From assembly GCA_903917735.1 (NCBI GenBank), contig CAIXBR010000010.1:1-64000 (forward strand): DNA of 64,000 bases, written 5' to 3'. Under the pieces are notes generated by a model that had not been told where the DNA came from, did not search any database, and worked only from the letters and a program-made list of their open reading frames with translations. Positions 31,277-39,149 of the stretch are shown in pieces; the stretch's first letter is position 1; the number at the start of each line of letters is the position of its first letter. Origin of the DNA: an uncultured Elusimicrobia bacterium. GTDB taxonomy: Bacteria; Elusimicrobiota; Elusimicrobia; Elusimicrobiales; UBA9959. The position numbers were made by a program, and so were the translations under genes.

Positions 31277-31947
31277 TATTTCTTCTCCTCGGAGAGGCGC
31301 CCCCCGCCCATGCGCAGCAGACGGTCCGCGCGCCTGGCCGCCTCCTCGTTATGCGTGACCATCAGCACAGCGGTTCCCCCGTCGGCAGCGCGCCGCAGGT
31401 CATCCAGCACCGCGGCCGAATTATGGCGGTCCAGGTTGCCGGTGGGTTCGTCGGCGATAAGCAGGGCGGGGCCGTTCCTGAGCGCGCGCAGCATGGCGAC
31501 GCGCTGCTTTTCTCCGCCCGAGATTTCCATCGGGAACTTGCCTGCTATGGCCTCAAGGTCGAAGCGGCGCAGCAGGTCCAGCCCTTTCACGTTCTGAACC
31601 TCACCCAGCACCCTGGCCGGCATTTCTATGTTCTCCAGCACCGTGAACTCCGGCAGCAGCGAGTCGAACTGGAAGACGAAGCCTATGTTCTTAAGGCGCA
31701 GCACGGCCTTCTCAGCCTCGTCCAGGTCCTCCAGGCGCTTCCCGAAAAGCTTTATCCCGCCGCTGTAGGTGTCGTCCAGCAGGCCGATGATGTTCAGGAA
31801 GGTGGACTTGCCGGAGCCCGACGGGCCGACGATGGAAACGAACTCGCCTTTGGAGATGGAAAAATCCAGTTCTTCCAGCACAAGTATCTGCTCGTGTCCC
31901 TGGGTGTAGGCCTTGCTCAGGCCACTTATCTCTACGATCTTATCCAT
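31276..31947 (-). CDS. lolD: Lipoprotein-sorting ABC transporter ATPase LolD
   Basis: A 223-residue ABC ATPase of the LolD/MacB subfamily. It shows Walker A GPSGSGKST, the Q-loop in FVFQFDSLLPEFTVLEN, signature ISGGEKQRVAMLRAL, Walker B LLIADEPTGNLD and H-loop VTHNEEAA. With LolC it extracts lipoproteins from the inner membrane for the outer membrane. The start at 31947 (MDKIVEISGLSKAY) overlaps the lolC end by 8 bases; an in-frame ATG at 31959 has no room for a ribosome-binding site. Pairing with the LolC-type permease next door decides the role over MacB-type efflux. Confidence 0.9.
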   Translation of the reverse strand: MDKIVEISGLSKAYTQGHEQILVLEELDFSISKGEFVSIVGPSGSGKSTFLNIIGLLDDTYSGGIKLFGKRLEDLDEAEKAVLRLKNIGFVFQFDSLLPEFTVLENIEMPARVLGEVQNVKGLDLLRRFDLEAIAGKFPMEISGGEKQRVAMLRALRNGPALLIADEPTGNLDRHNSAAVLDDLRRAADGGTAVLMVTHNEEAARRADRLLRMGGGRLSEEKK

Positions 31948-33166
31948 AGCGTATGGCATCCACCGGGCTGACCTTTGAGGCGCGCAGCGCCGGGTAAATG
32001 GTGCTCAGCATGCAGAGCAGGTAGCTTATACCCACCGTGGCCAGCAGGTCGCGGATCTTAAGTTCCACCGGCACTTTTGTGATGTAATAGATGTCCGCCG
32101 GCAGTTCTACCACCGGGTAAACCGAGATAAAAACGGAGATCCCGACCCCGAGCAGCACGCCGAGAACTATGCCGGTAACGGCGATCAGGTTCCCCTCCCA
32201 GAAAAAGACGCGGCGTATGAAGCCAGGCCCCGCGCCCATCGCACGCAGTATGCCGATATCGCGCAGCTTCTCCACGCTCATCATCAGCAGGTTCGAGGCT
32301 ATATTGAAGGTCGCCACCAGGATTATCAGCGCCAGCACCATCGACATCACGAATTTTTCGAGTTTAAGCGCGGCAAAAAGCGTCTGGTTCATGTCGGCAT
32401 AGGTCTTCACGGTATAGCCGAAGCCGAGCGCCTTGCGCTGCGCGGCTGCCACGGCGCCCGCATCCTGTATATCCTTCAGTTTCACGCCCACGCCGTTGGC
32501 GCCGCCGCCCATGCCGAAGAAATCCCCGGCCGCGCCCAGCGCGCAGTAGGCCATGGTATTGTCGAACTCGTAATAGCCGGTGCGCACCAGTCCGACAACC
32601 CTGAACTTCTTCATCTTGGGAAGGATGCCCATGCCGGTGGAAACGCCCTGAGGAGAGACCAGCACCGCGTCGTCGCCGAGCCAGACCCCCAGGTTCTTCG
32701 CCAGTTCCTCACCCAGCACTACGGCGGGCGGGGCGTCTTTCACGGGTTGCGCCAGCGCGTCCCAGGAGCCGCGCGTCAGCGATTTTTTCAGGCTGTTCAC
32801 GCCGGCCTCCCCGGCGGGGTCCAGACCCTTCACCACCACACCGGTAGAGCGGTTATCAAAGGTCAGTATGGCCTGGCCTAGCACGAAAGGGGATTGTGCG
32901 GCTACCCGGCTGTCAGCCAGCAACGAGGAACGCACCATCTCAAGGTCACGCGGCTGCATGCGGCCATAAATTGTCACGTGGGCCTGCGCGTCCACTATCT
33001 TCTGCTTGATGTCGGACTGGAAGCCGTTCATGATGGCGAGCGTAACTATCAGGGCCGCCACTCCGAGCGCCACGCCCGCCACGCCGATAAAAGTGGTGAT
33101 CATGGCGAAGAGGCCCTTCCTCTTCGCCAGCAGGTAACGCCGCGCTATAAAGAATTCTGTGGACAT
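31940..33166 (-). CDS. lolC: LolC/LolE-type lipoprotein-releasing permease
   Basis: A 408-residue inner-membrane protein of the FtsX/MacB permease class. The N-terminus (MSTEFFIARRYLLAKRKGLFAMITTFI) followed by a helix at ~20-45 is typical of LolC/E. A large periplasmic domain (~50-260) precedes three C-terminal helices with VEKLRDIGILRAMGA and the ending ALRASKVSPVDAIRYG. Only one permease gene is present, so a LolC/E homodimer (LolF-like) is likely. No clear Shine-Dalgarno is seen upstream, and the 134-bp palindromic element lies between lysS and this start. lolD follows with overlap. Confidence 0.9.
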   Translation of the reverse strand: MSTEFFIARRYLLAKRKGLFAMITTFIGVAGVALGVAALIVTLAIMNGFQSDIKQKIVDAQAHVTIYGRMQPRDLEMVRSSLLADSRVAAQSPFVLGQAILTFDNRSTGVVVKGLDPAGEAGVNSLKKSLTRGSWDALAQPVKDAPPAVVLGEELAKNLGVWLGDDAVLVSPQGVSTGMGILPKMKKFRVVGLVRTGYYEFDNTMAYCALGAAGDFFGMGGGANGVGVKLKDIQDAGAVAAAQRKALGFGYTVKTYADMNQTLFAALKLEKFVMSMVLALIILVATFNIASNLLMMSVEKLRDIGILRAMGAGPGFIRRVFFWEGNLIAVTGIVLGVLLGVGISVFISVYPVVELPADIYYITKVPVELKIRDLLATVGISYLLCMLSTIYPALRASKVSPVDAIRYG

Positions 33167-33187
33167 AACAGGGATTTACGTTGTGCG

Positions 33188-33321
33188 ACCCAGGCGCCGC
33201 GTGGACCGGAACGCAAAACACGGTCGGCCACACCGTGGCCACCCTCACCATTCAGCCTCGGCGCTGCGCAAGCCTCGGCTTCATGAAGGTTTTGCTAACC
33301 CGGTCCACGTGTCGCCTGGGT
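33188..33321. repeat. 134-bp palindromic element with predicted four-way junction (second copy by architecture)
   Basis: Arms 33188-33209 and 33300-33321 pair with one mismatch and one G-T wobble. An inner stem GCAAAAC/GTTTTGC (33213-33219 with 33289-33295) encloses two hairpins: GGCCAC/GTGGCC with flanking GGT/ACC (33222-33243), and two facing GCCTCGGC words (33255-33262 with 33272-33279). Sequence differs from the 10222-10349 element but the layout and size match. Confidence 0.7.
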
Positions 33322-33359
33322 GACCGTTACTGGTGATCGGGGCGAGCCGGGCTTCGGCG

Positions 33360-34865
33360 TTACTTCGCCGCTTCGCTATCCGTATTCGGGCGCAGCAGCG
33401 GGAACAGTACGACTTCGCGAATGGACGGTTTGCCGGTCAGCAGCATCGTCACGCGGTCTATCCCGATGCCGATACCGCCCATCGGGGGCATGCCGTACTC
33501 CATGGCCTCTATAAAATCCTTGTCGAGAATGTCGGCCTCGCCGTTGTTCTCTTCCTTCTGCTGGCGCAGCTGCTCCACCAGGCGGCTCTTCTGGTCCTCG
33601 GGGTCGTTCAGCTCGGTGTAGGCGTTGGCTATCTCCTCGGTGCCGGCGAAGAATTCGAAGCGCTCAACCAGCGTTTCATCTCCGGGCTTGCACTTGGCCA
33701 GCGGGGTGATTGCCGTGGGATGGTCGAAAACGAAGGTAGGCTGCTGCAGGTCCGCCAGTATCTTATCGTCCATGATGCGGTCGAAGATCTTGGCGGAGGT
33801 GGTGTCCGGGCCGCACTCAACATGCAGCTTCTTCGCGAGCTCCACCAGGTTCGGGCGGTTGAAGCGCTTGCCGTCGAGAATGTTGTGGATGTCCTCGCCG
33901 GTCTTGACCTTCCACTCTTCGGGCAGAGACAGGCGGCGGAACGGCGGCTTCAGATTTATCTTCTGGCCGTTATAATCCACTGTCTCGGAGCCGATGACCT
34001 GGATAAAACGCTCAAAGAGCTTCTCCACCAAGGCGGCCATGCCGTGGTAGTCGGAATAGGCCTTGTAGGCCTCCACCATCGTAAATTCAGGGTTGTGGCG
34101 GGTATCTACGCCCTCGTTGCGGAACACGCGGCCTATCTCGTAGGCGCCCTGGAAGCCGCCGATCAGCAGCTTCTTGAGCGGCAGTTCGAGCGCGATGCGC
34201 ATGTACAGTTCGTACCTGTAGGCGTTGTGGAAAGTGATGAACGGGCGCGCGCTGGCTCCTCCGGCCTGAGAACAGAGCACCGGGGTCTCAACCTCCAGCA
34301 TGCCCTCGCCGTTGAGCACCTCCCGCAGCGTGGCCACTATCTGCGCGCGCTTCACGAAGATGTCCCGCACGTCGTCGTTGCAGATTAGGTCCAGGTAGCG
34401 GTCGCGGTAGCGGGCCTCGGCGTCGGTCAGGCCGTGGAACTTCTCGGGCAGCGGGCGCACGGCCTTTGACAGCACAGTAATCTTCTCGGCGCTGACCGTC
34501 AGTTCGCCAGTGTGGGTCACGAAGAGTTTCCCTTCCACGCCCAGGAAGTCGCCCACGGCCAACTGCTTCTTGAATAGTTCGTAAGCCTCATCGCCCACGG
34601 CGTCCTTCTTTACGTATATCTGTATTTTGCCTGTGCCATCCTTCAGATGGGCGAAGGTAGCCTTGCCCATCACGCGCATCAGCATCATGCGGCCAGCTAT
34701 CGTCACCTGCGTTTCCGCAGGGAGCTTGGCGGCCTCGGCTATCTTATGGGTAAGCGTGAAACGGTGGGGGAACGGGTCTATGCCCTTTTCCCTTATGGCC
34801 TTTATCTTGGCGTAGTTATTGGCGACTATTTCATTGATGCCGGAATTAGGAGGGGTAGTAGTCAT
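33360..34865 (-). CDS. lysS: Lysyl-tRNA synthetase, class II
   Basis: A 501-residue class II enzyme charging tRNA-Lys. The N-terminal OB-fold anticodon domain spans ~60-150 (TIAGRMMLMRVMGKATFAHLKDGTGKIQIYV). Motif 2 is YEIGRVFRNEGVDTRHNPEFT and motif 3 is GIGIGIDRVTMLL near the end. The start at 34865 (MTTTPPNSGINEI) overlaps the response regulator stop (ATGA at 34862-34865); the longer frame to 35012 only reads through that gene. Genomic linkage lysS-lolC-lolD is seen in other Gram-negative groups. Confidence 0.97.
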   Translation of the reverse strand: MTTTPPNSGINEIVANNYAKIKAIREKGIDPFPHRFTLTHKIAEAAKLPAETQVTIAGRMMLMRVMGKATFAHLKDGTGKIQIYVKKDAVGDEAYELFKKQLAVGDFLGVEGKLFVTHTGELTVSAEKITVLSKAVRPLPEKFHGLTDAEARYRDRYLDLICNDDVRDIFVKRAQIVATLREVLNGEGMLEVETPVLCSQAGGASARPFITFHNAYRYELYMRIALELPLKKLLIGGFQGAYEIGRVFRNEGVDTRHNPEFTMVEAYKAYSDYHGMAALVEKLFERFIQVIGSETVDYNGQKINLKPPFRRLSLPEEWKVKTGEDIHNILDGKRFNRPNLVELAKKLHVECGPDTTSAKIFDRIMDDKILADLQQPTFVFDHPTAITPLAKCKPGDETLVERFEFFAGTEEIANAYTELNDPEDQKSRLVEQLRQQKEENNGEADILDKDFIEAMEYGMPPMGGIGIGIDRVTMLLTGKPSIREVVLFPLLRPNTDSEAAK

Positions 34866-35245
34866 TTTTTTGAGGCTATTGCGTCCTTTACAATTTTTAC
34901 AAGGTTCTTGGGTTCGAAAGGCTTTTCCACGAAAGCGAAGATGTTGGAAGAAAGCTCGAACAGGTCTTTCATCTGCCCCTTGGCCGTCAATATCACTATC
35001 GGGATATGGCAAAGTGCATCAATCTCCTGCAGCTTGGACTGGAAGGTATAGCCGTCCATTTCCGGCATCATTATATCCAGGATGATAGCGTCCGGGATCA
35101 CGGGGGCGGGGTCCTTGGCGGTGAGCTTGTTGTAAGCCTCCAGGCCGTTATAGGCCTCGAGGACGTCCAGCTTTTCCCGCTCCATCAGAACTCTGATCAG
35201 GTACACTACGTCTTTCTCGTCGTCGATTACCATCACCTTGGACAT
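34862..35245 (-). CDS. Single-domain response regulator (CheY-like)
   Basis: A 127-residue stand-alone receiver domain. The acidic pocket is D8/D9, the phospho-acceptor is D57 in ILDIMMPEMDG, the switch Thr is T87 in ILTAKG and the conserved Lys is K108 in VEKPFEP. There is no output domain, so it works by protein contact, as CheY or a phosphorelay carrier does. No kinase is adjacent; orphan kinases at 17716 and 58135 are candidates. A GGGGGA site precedes the start, and translation is coupled to lysS. Confidence 0.93.
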   Translation of the reverse strand: MSKVMVIDDEKDVVYLIRVLMEREKLDVLEAYNGLEAYNKLTAKDPAPVIPDAIILDIMMPEMDGYTFQSKLQEIDALCHIPIVILTAKGQMKDLFELSSNIFAFVEKPFEPKNLVKIVKDAIASKK

Positions 35246-35331
35246 GAGTCCCCCGTAAGATACAGAGTGTGAGCCGCCTCCGGCCCCTTTTATAACAGTT
35301 TATTTTACAAGATATAGCGCGGATAAGACAA

Positions 35332-35370
35332 GCGAGTGTTCACAGCGAGTGTTCACAGCGTGTGTTCACA
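35332..35370. repeat. Three tandem 13-bp repeats, GCG(A/T)GTGTTCACA
   Basis: Units at 35332-35344, 35345-35357 and 35358-35370; the first two are identical and the third has one change. They lie in the divergent spacer between the response regulator and ndk, and run straight into a second array. Confidence 0.9.
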
Positions 35371-35420
35371 GCGTGCACGTCCGCGTGCACGTCCGCCCTG
35401 CACGTCCGCCCTGCACGTCC
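35371..35420. repeat. Four tandem 12/13-bp repeats with TGCACGTCC core
   Basis: Two 12-bp units GCGTGCACGTCC (35371-35382, 35383-35394) and two 13-bp units GCCCTGCACGTCC (35395-35407, 35408-35420) follow the previous array without a gap. A partial fifth unit (GCCC) ends it. Confidence 0.9.
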
Positions 35421-35485
35421 GCCCTTTCAGGCCCGCCGACAAAAATGTAGAATGGTTCTGTATAAGATTCCGGCGGAGGCGCGTT

Positions 35486-35959
35486 ATGGCTATTGAAAGA
35501 ACCCTTGTCCTCATTAAACCCGACGGCATGCAGCGCCATCTTGCCGGCCTCTCGATAGACCGGCTCGATAACACTCACCTTGACATGGTCGGCGCCAAGG
35601 TGGTCTCCGTAACGGAGGAACTGGCCCACAAGCACTACGCGCTGCTCGAGGGCCATGGCGTCTTCGCCGACAAGGAACAGTACCAGCAGTTGATCAATTT
35701 CATAAAGGGCGACTACCACGGTGTCTCCTACCGCCGCGTGATAGCGCTGGTCTACAAGGGCGAGAACGCCGTTAAGGGGATCCGCGCCGCCGTCGGCGTC
35801 ACCAACCCTGAGGAAGCCTCACCCGATACTATAAGAGGCGCCTTCGGCAGGATCTGCCGGAAATTCGGCTACTTCGAGAACGTGGTGCACGCCTCCGGCA
35901 ACCCCGAAGAGGCGGAGCGGGAAATAGGGATATGGTTCAAGCCCGAGGAAATAGTCTGA
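35486..35959 (+). CDS. ndk: Nucleoside-diphosphate kinase
   Basis: A 157-residue cytoplasmic enzyme that moves the terminal phosphate from ATP to NDPs through a phospho-histidine. The N-terminus is ERTLVLIKPDG and the active His is H135 in NVVHASGNPEEAEREI, a variant of the usual HGSDS context seen in longer NDKs. YRRVIALVYKGENAV and the TNPEEASPDTIRG block are also standard. The start at 35486 has a GGAGG site eight bases upstream; the longer frame to 35336 translates the tandem repeats and was rejected. Confidence 0.95.
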   Translation: MAIERTLVLIKPDGMQRHLAGLSIDRLDNTHLDMVGAKVVSVTEELAHKHYALLEGHGVFADKEQYQQLINFIKGDYHGVSYRRVIALVYKGENAVKGIRAAVGVTNPEEASPDTIRGAFGRICRKFGYFENVVHASGNPEEAEREIGIWFKPEEIV

Positions 35960-35981
35960 CGCTCTTCCGGCACTGGCAAAA

Positions 35982-36851
35982 ATGAGACTTAGCACCGCCA
36001 TCCTCGCCTTCTGCGCCCTCCTCGCCCCTTTCGCCGCCCGGGCGCAGGAGCGGGAAGAAGAGCGGGTGACGCTGACCACCGAAGACGGCTGGAACCTGAA
36101 CGCCCGCTACCTGAAGGCCGCGGAAGGCGCCCCCACCGTAGTGCTGATACACACCAACAAGAGCGACCTTACGGAATGGGAACCCTGGTTCAAGCCGATG
36201 CGCCGCTACGGTTTCGGCTACCTGGCCCTGGACCTGCGCGGGCACGGCAACAGCTTCGTCCTGCCGGACGGCTCCACCACCACCTGGCGCTCTTTCAGCG
36301 TCAGCGGCTCGGACAACGAATACAACCGCATGCTTCGCGACGTGGACTCGGCCATGGCCTATCTTTCCACCCATTCCGTGACCGCCGCGCAGACGGTGCT
36401 GGCTGGCTCGGTGCTGGGGGCGAACCTGGCCATCAAAGCCGCCGCCATAAACCCGGAGATCCCGATGGTCATAGCCATCTCTCCGGCCCTTAACGTCAAC
36501 GACGTGCTTTCGGTGAATCCTCTGCGCGCCTACGGCAAAAGGCCCCTGCTGATGATAGCCGGCGCCGACCGCGCCAAGCAGTATAAGGAATTCCAGCTTT
36601 TAAACGACATTGCCAAGATGGCCTGCGGCAAGAACAACGTCACGGTAATGATAGAGGCGAAAGGCTTCGGCCCCAACCTGGTCAACAAATACAACCTGCG
36701 CCGCGTGCTGGACTGGATAAAGAATCCCAGACTGCCGGATATCGTGACAGCATCGACCGCGGCGCCGGCCGGGCTTGCTCCCGGACCCGCAGAGCAACCG
36801 GCCACATCCCAAGAGGAGCAGGAAGAATACTCGCCCTTACCCCAGGACTGA
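35982..36851 (+). CDS. Secreted alpha/beta-hydrolase-fold protein lacking the catalytic histidine
   Basis: A 289-residue protein with a signal peptide (MRLSTAILAFCALLAPFAARA). The fold is indicated by PTVVLIHTNKSDLTEWEPW, LALDLRGHGNS, the nucleophile elbow AGSVLGANLA (S143) and LLMIAGADRAK, which carries the expected acid. No histidine occurs anywhere after S143; where GHG is expected the sequence reads AKGFGPN. Hydrolysis by the usual triad is therefore doubtful. A Pro/Glu-rich tail (~255-289) ends the protein. It lies 22 bp after ndk and its stop is one base before the murQ start, so the three may be co-transcribed. The role is unknown. Confidence 0.7.
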   Translation: MRLSTAILAFCALLAPFAARAQEREEERVTLTTEDGWNLNARYLKAAEGAPTVVLIHTNKSDLTEWEPWFKPMRRYGFGYLALDLRGHGNSFVLPDGSTTTWRSFSVSGSDNEYNRMLRDVDSAMAYLSTHSVTAAQTVLAGSVLGANLAIKAAAINPEIPMVIAISPALNVNDVLSVNPLRAYGKRPLLMIAGADRAKQYKEFQLLNDIAKMACGKNNVTVMIEAKGFGPNLVNKYNLRRVLDWIKNPRLPDIVTASTAAPAGLAPGPAEQPATSQEEQEEYSPLPQD

Positions 36852-36852
36852 T

Positions 36853-37755
36853 ATGAACAGCTCGGCTTTTTCAAAATATTCGAAGCTTCCCACGGAACAG
36901 AACAACCCACGCACGCGCGACCTGGACCGGGTGCCGCTGCGGCGCGTGCTGGAAAAGCTCAACTATGAGGATATGCTGGTGCCGAAAGCTGTAGCGAAGG
37001 CCATCCCGCAGATAGAGAGAGCCGCGCGGGCCGTTTCCCGCACCTACCTTGCCGGGCGAAAGATTTATTTCATAGGCGCCGGCACCAGCGGGCGCCTCGG
37101 CGTGCTCGAGGCCGCGGAGATCCCCCCCACTTACGGCGTTTCGCCCGACGTGTTCACCGCCCTCATGGCCGGCGGCCAGATGGCCGTGTTCCACTCCAAA
37201 GAGGGCGCGGAGGACGTTTTCGAGAACGGCAGGAAAGAGATAGCTAAACTGGCGCACCGTGGCGACGCCGTGGTGGGCATAGCGGCCAGCGGCATCACCC
37301 CGTACGTGCAGGGCGGCCTGGCCGCAGGCCGGGCGAAAGGCGCCGTAACGGTCCTGGTTACCTGCAACCCCCGCGAAAGAGCGAAGGAAGCGGATATAAG
37401 GATAGCTCTCGACGTTGGCCCCGAGCCGGTTTCCGGCTCCACCCGGATGAAGTCCGGAACGGCCACCAAGCTGGCGCTGAACATGCTCTCCACCGCCTCG
37501 ATGGTGATCTCCGGCAAGGTCTATCGGAACTGGATGGTGGACGTTAAGACCACCTCCAGGAAACTGGTGCTGCGCGCCGAAAGGATCACCGCCACGGTGG
37601 GAGGCGTGGGCCAGCCCGAAGCCCGCCGCCTCCTGGACCTGACCGGCAACGACGTAAAAACCGCCATAGTGATGGCCCGCCTGGGAATTTCGAAAGAAAA
37701 AGCCCTGGCCCGGATAAAGAGGGCCAAAGGCTTCCTGAAGAACATCCTCGGCTGA
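36853..37755 (+). CDS. murQ: N-acetylmuramic acid 6-phosphate etherase
   Basis: A 300-residue SIS-fold enzyme that cleaves the lactyl ether of MurNAc-6-phosphate, giving GlcNAc-6-phosphate and lactate, in peptidoglycan recycling. Signatures are LPTEQNNPRTRDLD at the N-terminus, GAGTSGRLGVLEAAEIPPT with the acidic residue, AASGITPYV, PVSGSTRMKSGTATK, and the C-terminal helical part (LLDLTGNDVKTAIVM). The start at 36853 follows the previous stop by one base; the frame from 36775 lies inside the hydrolase gene. The epimerase at 25907 could handle the peptide part of the same recycling. A strong terminator follows. Confidence 0.96.
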   Translation: MNSSAFSKYSKLPTEQNNPRTRDLDRVPLRRVLEKLNYEDMLVPKAVAKAIPQIERAARAVSRTYLAGRKIYFIGAGTSGRLGVLEAAEIPPTYGVSPDVFTALMAGGQMAVFHSKEGAEDVFENGRKEIAKLAHRGDAVVGIAASGITPYVQGGLAAGRAKGAVTVLVTCNPRERAKEADIRIALDVGPEPVSGSTRMKSGTATKLALNMLSTASMVISGKVYRNWMVDVKTTSRKLVLRAERITATVGGVGQPEARRLLDLTGNDVKTAIVMARLGISKEKALARIKRAKGFLKNILG

Positions 37756-37770
37756 CAAAGCCCGGACACA

Positions 37771-37805
37771 AAAAAACCGCGCCTTTCCAAAAGCGCGGTT
37801 TTTTT
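37771..37805. terminator. Bidirectional intrinsic terminator after murQ
   Basis: AAAAAACCGCGC (37771-37782) pairs with GCGCGGTTTTTT (37793-37804), with a ten-base loop and T runs on the plus strand (and on the minus strand by symmetry). Confidence 0.92.
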
Positions 37806-37915
37806 ACTTTCAGCGCGCAACCGAAGCGGGGAGCCGGGCGTAATAGTGAATAGAGGCCGAGCCTTAAGCTGTACTGCACGGGGCGGCTGCCGCTCAAGTA
37901 TTGTAAAATAATTCC

Positions 37916-39148
37916 ATGCGCCTGCTTTACCTTTTATTCATTATCTGTATCTTTTCAGCTTTTTCACACGCCGCGGACGTACTGACCTTTGAAGAAGCCG
38001 AAAAAGCGATGCTGGCCGCCAACCCGCAGGCCGTCTCCGCGGCGCTCACCCTGGAGGCGGCCCGCTCAAACCTGGCGTCGGCCAGGGACGCCCTTTACCC
38101 GGCTTTTTCCGCGAACGGCTCATATTACCGGCAAGGAGCGCAGGCTCTGCGCGGCTACGGAGCATACTCCTACGGCTTTTCCGGCACACAGCCGCTGTAC
38201 GTCCCGGCGCTGTCCGCCGCGATAAGCGCGTCCAAGGCCTCCGCCTGGGCGATGCAGGCCTCGAAGGACCGCATAGCATCAGCCCTTCGCTACCAGCTTA
38301 AAACCGTTTTCGCCGACATTCTGAACGCGCGCGAAACCATAAATTTATCGCAGGAAACCCTGAAGCGCCGCGCAGACAACCTTGAACTTATCCGGCTTAA
38401 ATACCAGGCGGGGCGGGAGAACAAAGCCGCCCTGCTGGAAACGGACGCCGCGCTGAAAACAGCGCAATGGCAGGACGATAAATACAAAAAAGACCTGCGC
38501 CTGCTGCAGCGCAGGCTGAACCGCCTGCTGGGGCGGCCGGCGCCGGCCCCCGTCCCGGAACTGCAGCTGCCGCAGCCGCCCGAGCCGCCCGCCGATTTCT
38601 CGGCGGTCGCCGCCCGCTTGGAGAGCCACTACTCCCTCAGCTCCGCCCGCGCGGCGCTGGACTCGGCGGAGGCTTCGCTGGAGACCTCGCAAAGCTCCAT
38701 CCTCCCCTCGGCCAACGCCAGCGCCGGCTATCTCTGGAGCGGCGCCAACTGGCCTTCTTCCCCCAACAGCTGGACGCTGGGCGCGGCTCTCAGCTTCCCT
38801 ATCTTCAGCAGCGGCAAGCTTTCAAGCGGCCTGGACGCCGCCCAAAAGGCCGTGTCAGCCGCTCAAGCCGATTACAGGAACGCGCGGGACGAGGTTTACC
38901 TTAACGCCGAGGACGCCTTCCTCTCCTGGCGCGAAGCCAGCTCCTACATGGACGTGGCAAAAAGCTCCATGGACGCGGCCGAAGCCCGGGCCTGGCTGGT
39001 GCGCAAGCAATATCTGGCCGGGCAATCCTCCTATTTCGAATGGCGCAACGTGGAAGAAGAGCTGATCACAGAGAAGAACCAGTACCTGGCGGCGCAGCTA
39101 GGCCTGATAACGGCCCATGCCGCCTTCTCGCAGGCCTCCGGAGAATAG
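37916..39148 (+). CDS. TolC-family outer-membrane efflux protein
   Basis: A 410-residue outer-membrane channel protein with signal peptide MRLLYLLFIICIFSAFSHA. The two-fold repeated helical-barrel structure of the OEP family is visible: LTFEEAEKAMLAANPQ start, long Ala/Leu/Gln/Arg coiled stretches at ~100-205 and ~300-400, and barrel strands such as NASAGYLWSGANW and LGAALSFPIFSSGKL, followed by the usual GLDAAQ. A Pro-rich hinge (PAPAPVPELQLPQPPEPP) joins the halves. With MacA and MacB directly downstream it forms a tripartite export system. No Shine-Dalgarno is seen; a TAAAAT lies six bases before the ATG. Confidence 0.9.
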   Translation: MRLLYLLFIICIFSAFSHAADVLTFEEAEKAMLAANPQAVSAALTLEAARSNLASARDALYPAFSANGSYYRQGAQALRGYGAYSYGFSGTQPLYVPALSAAISASKASAWAMQASKDRIASALRYQLKTVFADILNARETINLSQETLKRRADNLELIRLKYQAGRENKAALLETDAALKTAQWQDDKYKKDLRLLQRRLNRLLGRPAPAPVPELQLPQPPEPPADFSAVAARLESHYSLSSARAALDSAEASLETSQSSILPSANASAGYLWSGANWPSSPNSWTLGAALSFPIFSSGKLSSGLDAAQKAVSAAQADYRNARDEVYLNAEDAFLSWREASSYMDVAKSSMDAAEARAWLVRKQYLAGQSSYFEWRNVEEELITEKNQYLAAQLGLITAHAAFSQASGE

Positions 39149-39149
39149 A

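Noticed and set aside
33187-33360. Small coding genes in the lysS-lolC gap (for example the 101-residue minus frame)
   Set aside because: The frame mostly translates the palindromic element and the lolC N-terminus in the wrong frame, with no start signal.
35332-35424. Possible CRISPR-like array
   Set aside because: Units are 12-13 bp, directly adjacent with no spacers, and no cas genes are near.
35336-35485. N-terminal extension of Ndk
   Set aside because: It translates the tandem repeats; the family start MAIERTLVLIKPDG with GGAGG upstream is at 35486.
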